Shown here piece by piece: positions 19,077-28,714 of a stretch of DNA of 64,000 nt. The stretch is from Euborellia annulipes. Taxonomy: Eukaryota; Arthropoda; Insecta; Dermaptera; Anisolabididae. Below the pieces are notes generated by a model that ran no database searches, was not told the origin of the DNA, and saw only the letters and a program-made list of their open reading frames with translations. The translations under genes were made by a program, and so were the position numbers. Position 1 is the stretch's first letter, and the number at the start of each line of letters is the position of its first letter. The stretch spans positions 1 to 64,000 of the forward strand of contig JAKCPI010013962.1 in NCBI GenBank assembly GCA_023213315.1, given 5' to 3'.

Positions 19077-19833
19077 AAAAAATTTTAATGATGTTTCCAA
19101 ATTTTAAATTTTAAATTTAAGATTTATGAACAATAATTTAATCACAGTTTATTCTTATAATAAATTATTCAAAATTATTACTTTTTTACAACAAATTACA
19201 ATTAAATTTGCAAAAATAATTAAGTAACTAATTGAACAACAACTTTTATTCAGTTTACTTGCTGAAAGAAATAATGTCAATACAAAATTTATTATTATAA
19301 AATAATAAAATCAAAAATTAAATTTTAACAGTCGAGTAGAAATTTAAACAATAAATTTTATTCAAGTATTTTGTAAATTTAAAATGATTTTCTGAACGAA
19401 GAATTTTATGAAAAAAATCGGTTGTCTGTAAAGTCGGTTTACTGACGATAGTTGAACGTGACAACGTCATAAGAAAATACCATTCGATCAGATTTTTTTC
19501 ATAAAATTCTTCGTTCAGAAAATCATTTTAAATTTACAAAATACTTGAATAAAATTTATTGTTTAAATTTCTACTCGACTGTTAAAATTTAATTTTTGAT
19601 TTTATTATTTTATAATAATAAATTTTGTATTGACATTATTTCTTTCAGCAAGTAAACTGAATAAAAGTTGTTGTTCAATTAGTTACTTAATTATTTTTGC
19701 AAATTTAATTGTAATTTGTTGTAAAAAAGTAATAATTTTGAATAATTTATTATAAGAATAAACTGTGATTAAATTATTGTTCATAAATCTTAAATTTAAA
19801 ATTTAAAATTTGGAAACATCATTAAAATTTTTG
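19077..19833. repeat. Giant palindrome: 343-bp arms, 71-bp loop
   Basis: Left arm 19077-19419 and right arm 19491-19833 are reverse complements with no mismatch that I could see by eye. The loop carries GTTGAACGTGACAACGTCAT, and a complementary word GACGTTGTCACGTCAA lies outside at 19987. A fold-back element or a very recent inverted duplication; arm identity implies youth or gene conversion. Confidence 0.95.
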
Positions 19834-20160
19834 TAACTGTAGCTTTTAAAAAGCCCGCCTCAATCTTTGTCGCTCGTTCCGCGCTCTCGCTTGCACTTCA
19901 AGCCTTAAATGGAACGCCTCAGAGCGAGGTAACGCCGCATGAGTCATGTTTTTTCGTGCGTGCAGCCGGCTCCATCGAATTATAAGACGTTGTCACGTCA
20001 AAAATGCAAAAAAAAACTTTTTCTATTTTCTTACTTTATATTCACTTACTATTATGCAAAAATTGGAGCCTTCTCCTGATGACACTAATATTGATAAAGA
20101 AATAACAAACACTAATCATTTGGGCTAGTTCTTAGTTAAATAGACACCCAAATCTAACTG
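19834..20160. other. Flank of the palindrome, GC-richer segment
   Basis: 19850-19980 is GC-richer than its surroundings. No conserved ORF recognised. Confidence 0.35.
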
Positions 20161-20516
20161 CTAACATTTAAAGTGTGCTGGCCGTGTGCAGCTTTGGTCA
20201 GATGAACTCCAAAGAAAAACGCGCCGACGTGTCATCGAGAGGATTTAGCTAGAGCCACATTAGTCACCATCACCAACAACATCGGATCTATCGCCCGAAT
20301 GTGTGCTTTGAACGAAAAAATTGATAAGGTATCTATTTTTAAATGGTTTTCTTATTTATATTAAGAAATTATTAAATTAAATCTATTTGTGACTTTTCAA
20401 GGTGGTTTTTTGTTGGTAATTTTCTTCGAGTAAACCCCATTTCTATGAAACTTCTCGCTTATGCTATGGATTATTGGTCAAATGGTACTTTAAAAGCACT
20501 TTTTCTGGAACACGAG
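20161..20516 (+). pseudogene. Possible exon pair of a degraded gene or element (unrecognised)
   Basis: A segment ending GATAAG before GTATCTATTT (20328) looks like a donor, and CTTTTCAAG before GTGGTTTTTTG (20401) looks like an acceptor. The second piece can be read as a short peptide containing [11 protein letters not shown] and ends ACGAG before GTATGTAC, another donor-like site. The first piece has internal stops. No family recognised. Confidence 0.3.
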
Positions 20517-20550
20517 GTATGTACTTTTTCTTATATTTTTTTATTTATGG

Positions 20551-20765
20551 TCATGTTCGTGATGTTGATTTGAAAAAAAATAGAAAATTAATTAAAATTA
20601 CACAAAAACTCAACGATTCGGATTTAAAGTCTTTATTAAGTGTTGAATGATTTAAAAAATTTCTAAACAACAGAATTTTATAATAACTAGAGAAATAATT
20701 GATAATGTTTTTTAAATAATGACCGAAACGTCTTGTATATTTTATAGAAAATGAATTAAAGATTT

Positions 20766-20797
<32 letters not shown>

Positions 20798-20868
20798 ATT
20801 GGCATCGGGCACAAACCCATTTTGCCAGCCAATATATTCACATTAACTCTAAAAAAAAAAAAAACAAC

Positions 20869-20899
<31 letters not shown>

Positions 20900-20900
20900 T
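20551..20900. other. Poly(T)/poly(A) low-complexity region
   Basis: T-run at about 20761-20789 and A-runs at 20851-20899 bracket a GGCATCGGGCACAAACCC segment. The long reading frame across it encodes poly-Phe/Lys and is an artefact. Confidence 0.6.
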
Positions 20901-21052
20901 AAAATTTTATTTGCACGAAATTTTCTCTGGAGAGAGACGGACTGGTAGAACTTTTAATTGAAAGTAATGGAAGGCAGCCCAGGGGTAGTGAGGAAAGAAA
21001 AAATTAACACATATCCAAATAAGGTGTAATTTATTGGAATCCTTCCTCCTTT

Positions 21053-21106
21053 CCTTTCAAACCGACGTTTCGGAGGATTCTTCCCTCCTTCTTCAGGGTT
21101 TCAAGG
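21053..21106 (-). ncRNA. Hammerhead ribozyme-like motif 1 (PLE type)
   Basis: Minus strand: core CTGAAGA, one unpaired A, helix II GGAGG/CCTCC, GAAA, minimal helix III (CG), cleavage triplet GTC. Helix I closes by AAACC/GGTTT and, after an internal loop, CCTT/AAGG. All conserved core residues are present. Confidence 0.8.
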
Positions 21107-21332
21107 GGTCAATGAAGGAAACAAATAAAATGCTTCCTTCCTCTCTCCACAGCAGTGTTTAAAACTTTTTTCTTCCTTAGCAGAAGCATAGAATTTTTTT
21201 CCCTTTTTTATTATATCCGTAATTAAGAAAAAGAAGGGAAAAATGGTTTTCTGTGCTTCTGCTAAGGAAGAAAGTTAGCTACTTTGCTGTGGAAGGAGGA
21301 AGCTTATTTTGTTTTGTTTCCTTCAGTGACGC

Positions 21333-21377
21333 TGAAACCCCTGAAGAAGGGATGAAATCCTCGAAACGTCGGTTTGA
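21333..21377 (+). ncRNA. Hammerhead ribozyme-like motif 2
   Basis: Plus strand: CTGAAGA (21341), helix II GGGAT/ATCCTC, GAAACGTC (21363-21370), helix I AAACC/GGTTT. Head-to-head partner of motif 1. Confidence 0.75.
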
Positions 21378-21530
21378 GAGGAGGAGAATGATTTAATAAA
21401 TTACCCTATTTGGATATAGTGTTAAATTTGATCTTTCCCTCACCCCCAAGAACTCTTCCATTACTTTCAATTAATAATTCTGCCAGCCGTCTCCTCAGAA
21501 AATTTCGTGCAAATAAATTATTTTATACCT

Positions 21531-22147
21531 TTTAGTGAATTTTATTTATTTTGATTTATATTATTTATTTGTTGCATTTATTTTTTAAAGTCGGTTTTTT
21601 TTTCTAATTACTAATAATTTTTTAAGACACTTTTCTAGATTTTATTTTTACAATAAATTAAATTTTATTGAATTGTTTTTCTAAAATTGAAAAGACTTAG
21701 TATAGACTGTTTGCATAGAAGTAATTAAAAAGAAAAAAAAGTTCAGCTAAGTGACTGTTTGTTGTCTGGATTGATTTTCAATCAAAAAATATATTTCGAT
21801 TTGATTTGTTTGATTTCATTTGGAAACGCGATTTCCACTGTGTATCGGCTTATTAATGGAACATTCTTGTAATTGGAGGGGATGGCTGGAGGTTCGGAGG
21901 GGACGAGTTTGCCGGTAGTATACCCTACAGGCTCTTCCTGAAGACCAAATGCATCGCAAAATAAAACTTACTCCTAGGATTAGATTCTATCATCGGCTCA
22001 AATCTTCCTCTCCTAATTTCCCGTTTACATATAGCGGCGTAGATACATGGTGTCTAGGGGGGCCGGTCTCTTCAAGAGACAACTTTTTCAAATGAACATT
22101 TTTATCTGAATACGAAAAATTCTGCGTTGCATTTTAGTAAATCTGTC
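21531..22147. other. AT-rich intergenic DNA
   Basis: A GC-richer stretch at 21870-22070 has no recognisable ORF or RNA signature. Nothing else seen. Confidence 0.45.
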
Positions 22148-22492
22148 TTAAAGGTAGTTGTTTCACCATATGGGGTTTTCTTAGGATTTTTTTGAAATTT
22201 AGATTAATTATTATTTAAATACTTCTGCATCGATTGGTGGCAAAACGAAATTTATGGCCAATATAGTTCCGAGAGATATTAAATTCCAAAGAAAGAGTTT
22301 TTCAGACTCTTATACATTGCACTATACGGGATATCGGAAAGTTTACACACATATTTAATTATAATTAAGAAACTCTTCTTACCATTGGTATAAAAAACTA
22401 AACCAACATTAAACAATAACTAATACTTAAAGGAATCGTAGGGAGTTGGACATGGCTTTAAATTAAATTAAATACAAGTTTTCATTAAATAC

Positions 22493-22532
22493 GCCAAACG
22501 TTTCGTTGCTGTTTTCCAACTTCTTCAGGGGC
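22493..22532 (-). ncRNA. Hammerhead ribozyme-like motif 3
   Basis: Minus strand CTGAAGA, unpaired A, helix II GTTG/CAAC, GAAA, CG, GTT cleavage triplet, helix I GCC/GGC with one mismatch. Confidence 0.75.
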
Positions 22533-22704
22533 TTATTTATTAAACTTATTTTTCTCTTAGTAAAGAACTCCAGTCCAAACTTCAAGTTTAATAAATGAGG
22601 CCTCCAGAAAAATCCTAACCTTACATACCAGATTGTACTTTTGTAAAAATGAAATAATTGATCAATAAAAAGACTGTCTAATGGCTTTGTTTCGCTATTA
22701 AATC

Positions 22705-22746
22705 AGCCACTGAAGAAGTTGCAAAACAGCAACGAAACGTTTGGCG
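22705..22746 (+). ncRNA. Hammerhead ribozyme-like motif 4
   Basis: Plus strand GCCA, CTGAAGA (22710), unpaired A, GTTG/CAAC, GAAACG, TT, TGGC. Helix I GCCA/TGGC is perfect. Opposed partner of motif 3. Confidence 0.8.
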
Positions 22747-22924
22747 TATTTAATGAAAACTTGTATTTAATTTAATTTAAAGCCATGTCCAACTCCCTAC
22801 GATTCCTTTAATTATTAATCATGGACACGAATAATGAAATAATAACTAATACATTTTTTAAGAAAATTTTAATTCATAGTTACAACACAGTTTCTGAGAT
22901 AATAATGAATAAATAATGAAAAAT

Positions 22925-23116
22925 TTACACTAAAAACAAGCTGGCAACAACGCATTTATTTAACCTAAAAAGTGGGTTAACTTTAGTACTTTTTTGACGT
23001 TTTTTCGCTTCAGCCATTGTCGCAACAGCTTTTAATCGCTTATTAAGAACTTTTTGTTTTATAAATCGTCCTTTATAATGTACTTTATCTGTCATTTCTA
23101 TGATAAAAATATTCAA
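22925..23116 (-). CDS. Small ORF conserved between copies of the TTAA element (unknown)
   Basis: 63 codons, starting MNIFIIEMTDKVHYKGRF, with a basic middle (KQKVLNKRLKAV). The segment from MTDKVHYKGRF to NPLFRLNKCV is retained in copy 2 of the element (51121-51305) and partly at 43620-43690. A downstream in-frame start at MTDK is equally plausible. It may be the N-terminus of a lost transposase; I recognise no domain. Persistence across copies may only reflect copying of the same element. Confidence 0.35.
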   Translation of the reverse strand: MNIFIIEMTDKVHYKGRFIKQKVLNKRLKAVATMAEAKKRQKSTKVNPLFRLNKCVVASLFLV

Positions 23117-23280
23117 GCTCGGACAGTGTTGCCAGATTTGTCAAACGAGCACGGAATTGGCTAGTAGTGGTACATAAACAGCAAAAAGTTTTGGGCTTAT
23201 GAATTATGAATCCTTATTGTCTGTTCTATATACTCTAGCATTAACTTTTTGCTAGTATTGTCGCGAAACAACTACCTTAA

Positions 23281-23509
23281 TAAATAGTTTTATTTTCTTT
23301 TTTTCTTTTTTTTTTTCAAATTTATACAATTATTATCATTAATATTTATAATTCAATATATTTATTTATTTTATTTTTATTAAGTAGTTAGCTTGATGTT
23401 TTATCATACAGTCAAAATTTTGATTGATAAATTTCTCTATGATATAGTTGGGGTAATAAATTTTACTTTATAAATATCAATTTTTAAGAAACTTTAAAAA
23501 AAAATTCTT
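23281..23509. other. AT-rich, nothing recognised
   Basis: No ORF or repeat boundary visible. Confidence 0.4.
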
Positions 23510-23514
23510 TATTG

Positions 23515-23755
23515 TCTTCACAAGAGAAACAAAGAGATTGTCCTCTGCTTGATGCAAATAAACATATACACATATATATCAAGATGATATATCTGTATAT
23601 ATATATTATTTATTTGTTTGATCAAACAAATAAATAATATATATATACAGATATATCATCTTGATATATATGTGTATATGTTTATTTGCATCAAGCAGAG
23701 GACAATCTCTTTGTTTCTCTTTGTGAATCAACAACTCTGCTACTCTCGGCAAAAC
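23515..23755. repeat. Palindromic fold-back relative lacking hammerhead core
   Basis: Arms CACAAGAGAAACAAAGAGATTG ... ATATATTATTTATTTG and their complement meet at 23618-23625 (TTTGATCAAA). Same outer arms as 32741-33200 and 44649-45389, but the centre with the ribozymes is missing. Confidence 0.85.
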
Positions 23756-24172
23756 AAAAACTTTTCAACTTAATTGTCATTGTGAATCGTTTCGATATCG
23801 TTGTTTTATCTCAGACATTTTTTATAAATAATTTCTAATAATTTTAAAATCATTATATCTTACAGTACTTAAAACATTTTCATCTACTTCCATTGTTTAT
23901 TTAAATATTAGAAGGAAAATAGTAGAAAACTTTTTGACGACTCTCAAGTTAATAATAAATACCTAATAATAGAACACCAACTTATGATTTTCTTGTAAAT
24001 TTGAATCTATTACCATCGGCAAATTAATATCTTTCATATGAAAAATGAGTTTACTATTAGTTGAATAAAAGATTTCACTGTCGATGGTAACAGAATTGTT
24101 TTTATTTTAGGTTAAAAATAAAATAAAATGAGAGAGTCTTCTGTTTTTTAAATAAAATAATTTTTAATTATT
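23756..24172. other. AT-rich DNA with a short inverted repeat
   Basis: GAATCTATTACCATCGGC (24003) and TGTCGATGGTAACAG (24079) are imperfect inverted words. Nothing coding. Confidence 0.4.
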
Positions 24173-24219
24173 TCTAGAGACTATAGTTTCGAAGGCATTG
24201 CCTTCATCATCAGTCTATC
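24173..24219 (-). ncRNA. Hammerhead ribozyme-like motif 5, in the 3' region of the PLE
   Basis: Minus strand TAGA, CTGATGA, unpaired T, helix II GAAGGC/GCCTTC, GAAA, helix III CTATAG (self-complementary), GTC, TCTA. Helix I TAGA/TCTA pairs. It lies about 230 bp downstream of the PLE stop codon, where a PLE pseudo-LTR hammerhead is expected. Confidence 0.85.
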
Positions 24220-24353
24220 ACAAATATTTCAAATTAGTTACAAATTAAGATTTATACATAGAAAATTTTGAAAAATATATAATGTCTTTTTCTTCATGTT
24301 TCTTCTTGGGAGATTAGAATATAACTGGCTCAATATCTGGGTTGCTCTTTTGT

Positions 24354-24485
24354 TTAGGCATTTTCTAATGAGTTTTACCTGAATGAATGGAATGTTTTTA
24401 AAAAGGGTCAAAGGGTAAAAAAGGGTGTTTAGGCATTTTCTAATGAGTTTTACCTGAATGAATGGAATGTTTTTAAAAAAGGGTC
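24354..24485. repeat. Direct duplication at the 3' end of the PLE ORF (~75 bp)
   Basis: TTTAGGCATTTTCTAATGAG followed by a stretch ending GGAATGTTTTTAAAAA occurs at 24353 and again at 24428, so the last codons of the PLE ORF are duplicated. Confidence 0.85.
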
Positions 24486-25893
24486 ATTGATAATTTCTAG
24501 TTTTTCATTTAAAGATTCAATTGGGCTTTTTTCCAAGGATTTTAAAATTTCAATGGATTCTTTTAAAGAAAGAATTAAGGGGTCATTGACTTCTTTGATC
24601 AATTTAATTTTGGATTGATCTGGAAAACTATGATTGTGAGCATTTAAATGCTCTGCAAATGCATAATTTTCATATTTTAATTTGTAGGCTCTCTTGTGTT
24701 CATTGATCCTAATGGATAAATTTCTTTCCGTTTTTCCTATATAAGTTGCATTGCAATCTTGGCATGTCAATTTATATACACCGGATTTTTCATTTTTCGG
24801 AATTTTATCTTTAATTTGACTTAATTCACTTCCTAATGTATATGGTGATCTAAAGATTGTCGCGTACCCTAAAGATTTTAATTTATGTTTTATTTTTTCG
24901 GACATCTTACCATAATATGGTAATATTAGTTTTGGCAGATCGTTAATTTGGGAATTTTGTGAATAGATTAAATTTAAATTTGATTTTTGAATTTTACCTT
25001 TTAATATTTGATCTATTAAATTGCTTTCATAACCATTATTTATAGCTATTTCTTTGATTATCTCTAGTTCTGTTAAAAAATGCTCTTTCTTTAATGGGAT
25101 ACTATTTAAACGGTGGATCATTGAATGGAATGCTGCTAATTTATGTGACATTGGTCGACAAGCCATGTTGTGAATTACGGTATCTGTAGATGTATCTTTC
25201 CTATAAATTTCGAATGTGTGTTTATTTTCTTCAATTTTAATTTTAAGGTCTAAATAATTTAATGTTTTTTCTTTTTCTTTTTCTACGGTAAATTTGATTT
25301 TTTCATGTAATGAATTTATATGTTTTATGAATTTATTGAGAATTCTTTCAGTCCCTGTCCATAAGACAATCACATCGTCAACATATCTATAATAATATTT
25401 GATATATTGAGAGAATTCGCACTTTATATTTAAAAATTGTTTTTCGAAATGTTTTAGGAAAATTTCGGCAAATAATGGTGACAGAGGGTTTCCGATTGCT
25501 AAACCATTTTTTTGTTCATAAAATTTATCGTTGTATTGGAAAAAATTGTGATTTAGACATAACTCCATTAAATCACTTAGGTCTGTTTTTTCTTTTATGT
25601 TCAAATTTGGACATGTATAAATTATCTGGTCAACTAGGTCTTTTGTTTCTGAAGGGGGGGACGTTTGTAAATAAACTTATGATATCTAAAGAGATTAATT
25701 TTGCGTTATTGGGGATATCTATGTTTTTAATTTTATTTATTAAGTCTAATGAATTTAAAATTGAGTGATCTGGTTGAAAATTAGTTTTTTCTTTGAAGAT
25801 TTTATTTAGGCTTTTGGCTAATTTTGTTACACACGCTGAGTTTACTTTTTGAAAATTAATATTTACTTTGATTGAATGTAATGGAACTGGCAC
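24450..25893 (-). pseudogene. Penelope-like element RT + GIY-YIG endonuclease, 5'-truncated, one frameshift
   Basis: Two adjoining frames (25893-25630 and the frame ending at 24450) encode one protein. N-terminal part: LISLDIISLFTNVP (RT motif A region). Then KNGLAIGNPLSPLFAE, the catalytic YVDD in YYRYVDDVIVLW, and TLNYLDLKI. C-terminal GIY-YIG nuclease: SGVYKLTCQDCNATYIGKT followed by RINEHKR and an AEHLNAHNHSF segment. The two frames meet at a run of seven C (25658-25664, G on plus), where a single-base length change accounts for the break. The 5' end stops where an inverted pseudo-LTR fragment begins at about 25893. PLEs replicate by target-primed reverse transcription; this copy is inactive as read. 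Confidence 0.93.
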
Positions 25894-26045
25894 TTAGAGG
25901 TAGGAAAGGAAAGGAGGAAGGATTCCAATAAATTACACCTTATTTTATATGTGTTAATTTTTCTTTCCTCACTACCTCTGGGCTGCCTTCCATTACATTC
26001 AATTAAAATTTCTACCAGTCCGTCTCTCTCCAGAGAAAATTTCGT
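25893..26045 (+). repeat. PLE pseudo-LTR fragment, inverted against the PLE gene
   Basis: Matches the outer half of the arms at 20916-21060: GGAGGAAGGATTCCAATAAA, CACTACCTCTGGGCTGCC and CCAGAGAAAATTTCGT. Orientation is opposite to the adjacent ORF, typical of complex PLE insertions. Confidence 0.85.
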
Positions 26046-26049
26046 TGCA

Positions 26050-26530
26050 AAAAATTAATATTTTTTTCCCTTGAAATTCTCAAAAAAGTTGATAAGGGTC
26101 CCCCTTTGTATCATCTACCCTTCGAAGAGAGGGTTTAAAAAGTAATTTTTTTCGAGATATTCCAACGAAAGTATACTCTTTTAACTCTTTATAAAATATA
26201 CTATTAAAAATGAGTTTAGTTTTTTGAAAATTAATATTTTTTTCCCTTGAAATTCTCAAACAAGTTGATAAGGGTCCCCCCTTTGTATCATCTACCCTTC
26301 GAAGAGAGGGTAAAAAAAGTAATTTTTTTCGAGATATTCCAACGAAAGTATACTCTTTTAACTCTTTATAAAATATACTATTAAAAATGAGTTTAGTTTT
26401 TTGAAAATTAATATTTTTTTCCCTTGAAATTCTCAAACAAGTTGATAAGGGTCCCCCCTTTGTATCATCTACCCTTCGAAGAGAGGGTTAAAAAGTAATT
26501 TTTTTCGAGATATTCCAACGAAAGTATTAT
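26050..26530 (-). repeat. 177-bp tandem repeat, about 2.7 units, in-frame on the minus strand
   Basis: TTGATAAGGGTCCCCC recurs at about 26087, 26264 and 26440. On the minus strand two units read in one frame, giving a 59-residue repeat (NINFQKTKLIFNSIFYKEL then KEYTFVGISRKKLLF). NINFQK also begins the PLE N-terminal segment (KVNINFQKVNSA), so the array may derive from PLE upstream sequence. Not shown to be translated. Confidence 0.75.
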
Positions 26531-27324
26531 TGGGGGTTTTAATATAAATAAAATGATTAATTTGATTGAAATTGAAAATTGTTTATTTAATGCGTAAATT
26601 AACGCTTTAAAATCCCAATAAAATCTTTTTAAGCCAAAGTTCTAAATCTAGACAACCCAAAATTGAAAATACAAAAACATTTTGGCACCAGAAGTAACAT
26701 TTCTACGACAATGTATTTGAAATATCATTTCTATAAGAAAACATATTCAGAAGAAATACAAAAATAGACCCTACTGAGGAAGAATTTATTGAAATTTACA
26801 AATTTCCTAAAAAGTGGGCCTAGCCGCATTGGCTTCTGAGCTACATATATTATAATACAAAAATAATATATATTAGAGTATAATTGAGATACCATTACAT
26901 TTTATTAATATTAAAAGCACTATAGTGTCTAAATACGATGTTAATAATTATTCTAATACTTGATCGCGAATATTCGGACCTTCCTCTCGTGCTCTTATGA
27001 AGCGGCGTCATTCATGTATTAATCTATAGTCGTTGTCACGTAGGTATAAGTGCGCACGAGTAGGTGAGCATTTTAACCTGCACGGTTTTCAATTACTCCA
27101 TCAATCGTAAACGATTAACGCTCCCGTGCACTTTGGTTTTTACCGAGCGCTTTAAGGGGTATGGGTAGGCATAGGGATGAAAAATATTAAGCTAGGTTCA
27201 CAATGACTTGCCTTAAGTCATTAAAAAGAAAGAACAAATAAAATAAGAGTTTGGTCAATTTTGTAAGTCCGGAAGAACTTATCTTTAATACATTTTATAA
27301 AAAATTAATTAAATATAGGGTAGA
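26531..27324. other. AT-rich DNA with a GC-richer patch
   Basis: 27000-27170 is GC-richer and has internal complementarity (GTGCACTTTGG, CCTGCACGG), but I recognise neither a gene nor a repeat family. Confidence 0.4.
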
Positions 27325-28082
27325 TTGGGGTGAGACGCCGTATTGTACAAGATGCCGTATCACGTGGTTCACCCACACGCATGCGAGAAAACAGCTTGCC
27401 AGTAAGTTGGAATGAAGGCGCGTGCCCAGTGAGAGTATACAAATAGTTTTTGTTGATTAATCACAGTTTTAAGTGGTGTTTTTAAATGATTTTGTCATCC
27501 CGATTGCTCTGGTAAGTACCCGAAATCATATCCAAACATACTTTACTTAGTCATATTAGCCGTAGTTTTGATAGAAGAGAAATAACTCGGTTAGTTTTAG
27601 TGAGTTTGAAGTGTGGGCTTTCTATTAGTCGCGTAATGACCCCCGTCTGCCACTGCTGCGCGGTGCTAGGCGGGCCGGCGTCTTGTCCAATGCTTTGGGG
27701 GAAGACGACGAACATTTTTTGGGGGTAAGATGCCGTAGTTTTCGCGTTGGTGTAAGATGCTGGTTTGTATTACTATACATTTAAAATTAATTTTTGGAAA
27801 CTAATCCGATGGTTTCTTTCCAGAAATGCCGCGGACATACATAAGAAAGTCTAATCGAGGATCATGGAACGAAAATGACCTCCAAAAAGCTTTCAAAAGC
27901 GGAAATATTACTTAAAAGGAAAAAGGAACATTTAAAAAAAATAAAAAGTAATGTTATTTGGATGTAGGTACATGTAATATGATCATTAATGTATTTCATT
28001 TTTTTGGAATTGATTTAATAACACTGTGCATTGATTCCCCATACGGCATCTTACCCCAAGATTGGGGTAAGATGCCGAAATG
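27325..28082 (+). mobile_element. Truncated pogo-type (Tc1/mariner superfamily) element
   Basis: Both ends carry a repeated word: GATTGGGGTGAGACGCCGTA and AAGATGCCGTAT on the left, CATACGGCATCTTACCCC and GATTGGGGTAAGATGCCG on the right. Inside, after a TTTCTTTCCAG acceptor-like site, is the start of a pogo-like transposase. Most of the transposase gene is missing. Confidence 0.65.
27826..27915 (+). pseudogene. N-terminal fragment of pogo-like transposase (psq HTH)
   Basis: 29 codons, MPRTYIRKSNRGSWNENDL, then QKAFKSGNIT and a stop. The MPRxYxRKxxRGxW pattern opens the Psq-type helix-turn-helix of pogo/Tigger transposases in arthropods. The DDE domain is absent. The preceding TTTCTTTCCAG suggests it once followed an intron. 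Confidence 0.75.
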
Positions 28083-28374
28083 GAAACGTTTACAAATTTT
28101 TTTTTTTAGGTAAAAAATAGTTTTTCAAAGCGAAACTTATTTTTTTATTAATTACAAAAGTACATATATTGTTGATAAAATGGTTGGTTAAAAATAAAAC
28201 CAATGTGCTATTTTATATTTCATTAGAAGACCACCAATGGCCTTAGCTATTTTATCCACTTCTTTCTCAGGCCCCCAATATCACTTAATGCTTGAGAGAG
28301 TGAGTCTATCTTCTAATATGTTGAGCAATACTGTTTGACTCTGTCATTTTGTAATTAAAAAATAGTTGTTTTAA
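28083..28374. other. AT-rich gap
   Basis: No feature recognised. Confidence 0.4.
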
Positions 28375-28684
28375 TTATATCTTATTAATGACTGACCTTT
28401 GTTCATGAATAAGTTTTAACCGGTTCCACATTTCGGTAGCGGTTCTGCAACTTATAACCGTCTTCAATTGTTCATATTCAATTTCTGACGAAATCATAAG
28501 CATCGCTTTCGCATTTAATTTTTCCCACGCTTCGGCTGCGATTGCTTCTTCTGGGCGAGTTTTAATTCCATTTATTAGATCTATCATCCCAGGTTCAACT
28601 CGAAAAATTATTTCCATGTGATATTTCCATGAGAAAAATTTTACCATCAAACTTCTGAATTTGGCAAAGTTTGAAAGAATCCAT
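28375..28684 (-). pseudogene. Ty1/copia Gag N-terminal fragment
   Basis: The frame from 28650 encodes SWKYHMEIIFRVEPGMIDLI, EEAIAAEAWEKLNAKAMLMI and CRTATEMWNRLKLIHEQRS, the conserved core of copia-type Gag (W..NA.A...I, A.E.W..L). The start MDSFKLCQIQKFDGKIF lies upstream in the next frame (28684), so a one-base frameshift separates the two. The C-terminal Gag and all of Pol are missing. Confidence 0.82.
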
Positions 28685-28714
28685 TTTTAGTTTTTTTCTT
28701 TAATTGATATTAAA

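Larger units (their letters stand above)
20916..21530. mobile_element. Inverted pair of PLE pseudo-LTR pieces with opposed hammerheads
   Basis: 20916-21130 and 21290-21515 are diverged reverse complements: CACGAAATTTTCTC outside, CATTACTTTCAATT, then the hammerheads, then CTTCCTTCCTC/GAGGAAGC near the centre. The central part (21170-21285) is itself palindromic (CAGAAGCATAGAA / TTCTGTGCTTCTG). The outer 150 bp recurs at 25893-26045 beside the PLE gene, which ties this repeat to the PLE. Confidence 0.8.
22427..22840. mobile_element. Hammerhead fold-back insertion with 12-bp target duplication
   Basis: The insertion is bounded by AATAACTAATAC at 22415-22426 and 22841-22852. The same host repeat at about 51030 has this word once and no insertion, so the empty site is visible. 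Arms (22429-22540 and 22700-22810) are inverted copies beginning with AAAGGAATCGTAGGGAGTTG and its complement. Each arm carries a hammerhead-like motif pointing outward. No ORF. Confidence 0.9.
22152..23276. mobile_element. TTAA-flanked DNA element, copy 1
   Basis: Terminal repeats GGTAGTTGTTTC and GAAACAACTACC are flanked by TTAA on both sides (22148-22151 and 23277-23280), the pattern of a TTAA-specific element such as piggyBac; the superfamily is inference. Copy 2 lies at 49810-52288, a fragment at 43620-43830, and a shorter one at 42655. It was interrupted by the hammerhead fold-back at 22427. Confidence 0.75.

Noticed and set aside
20551..20916. 121-codon frame on the minus strand
   Set aside because: Largely poly-Phe and poly-Lys from T- and A-runs.
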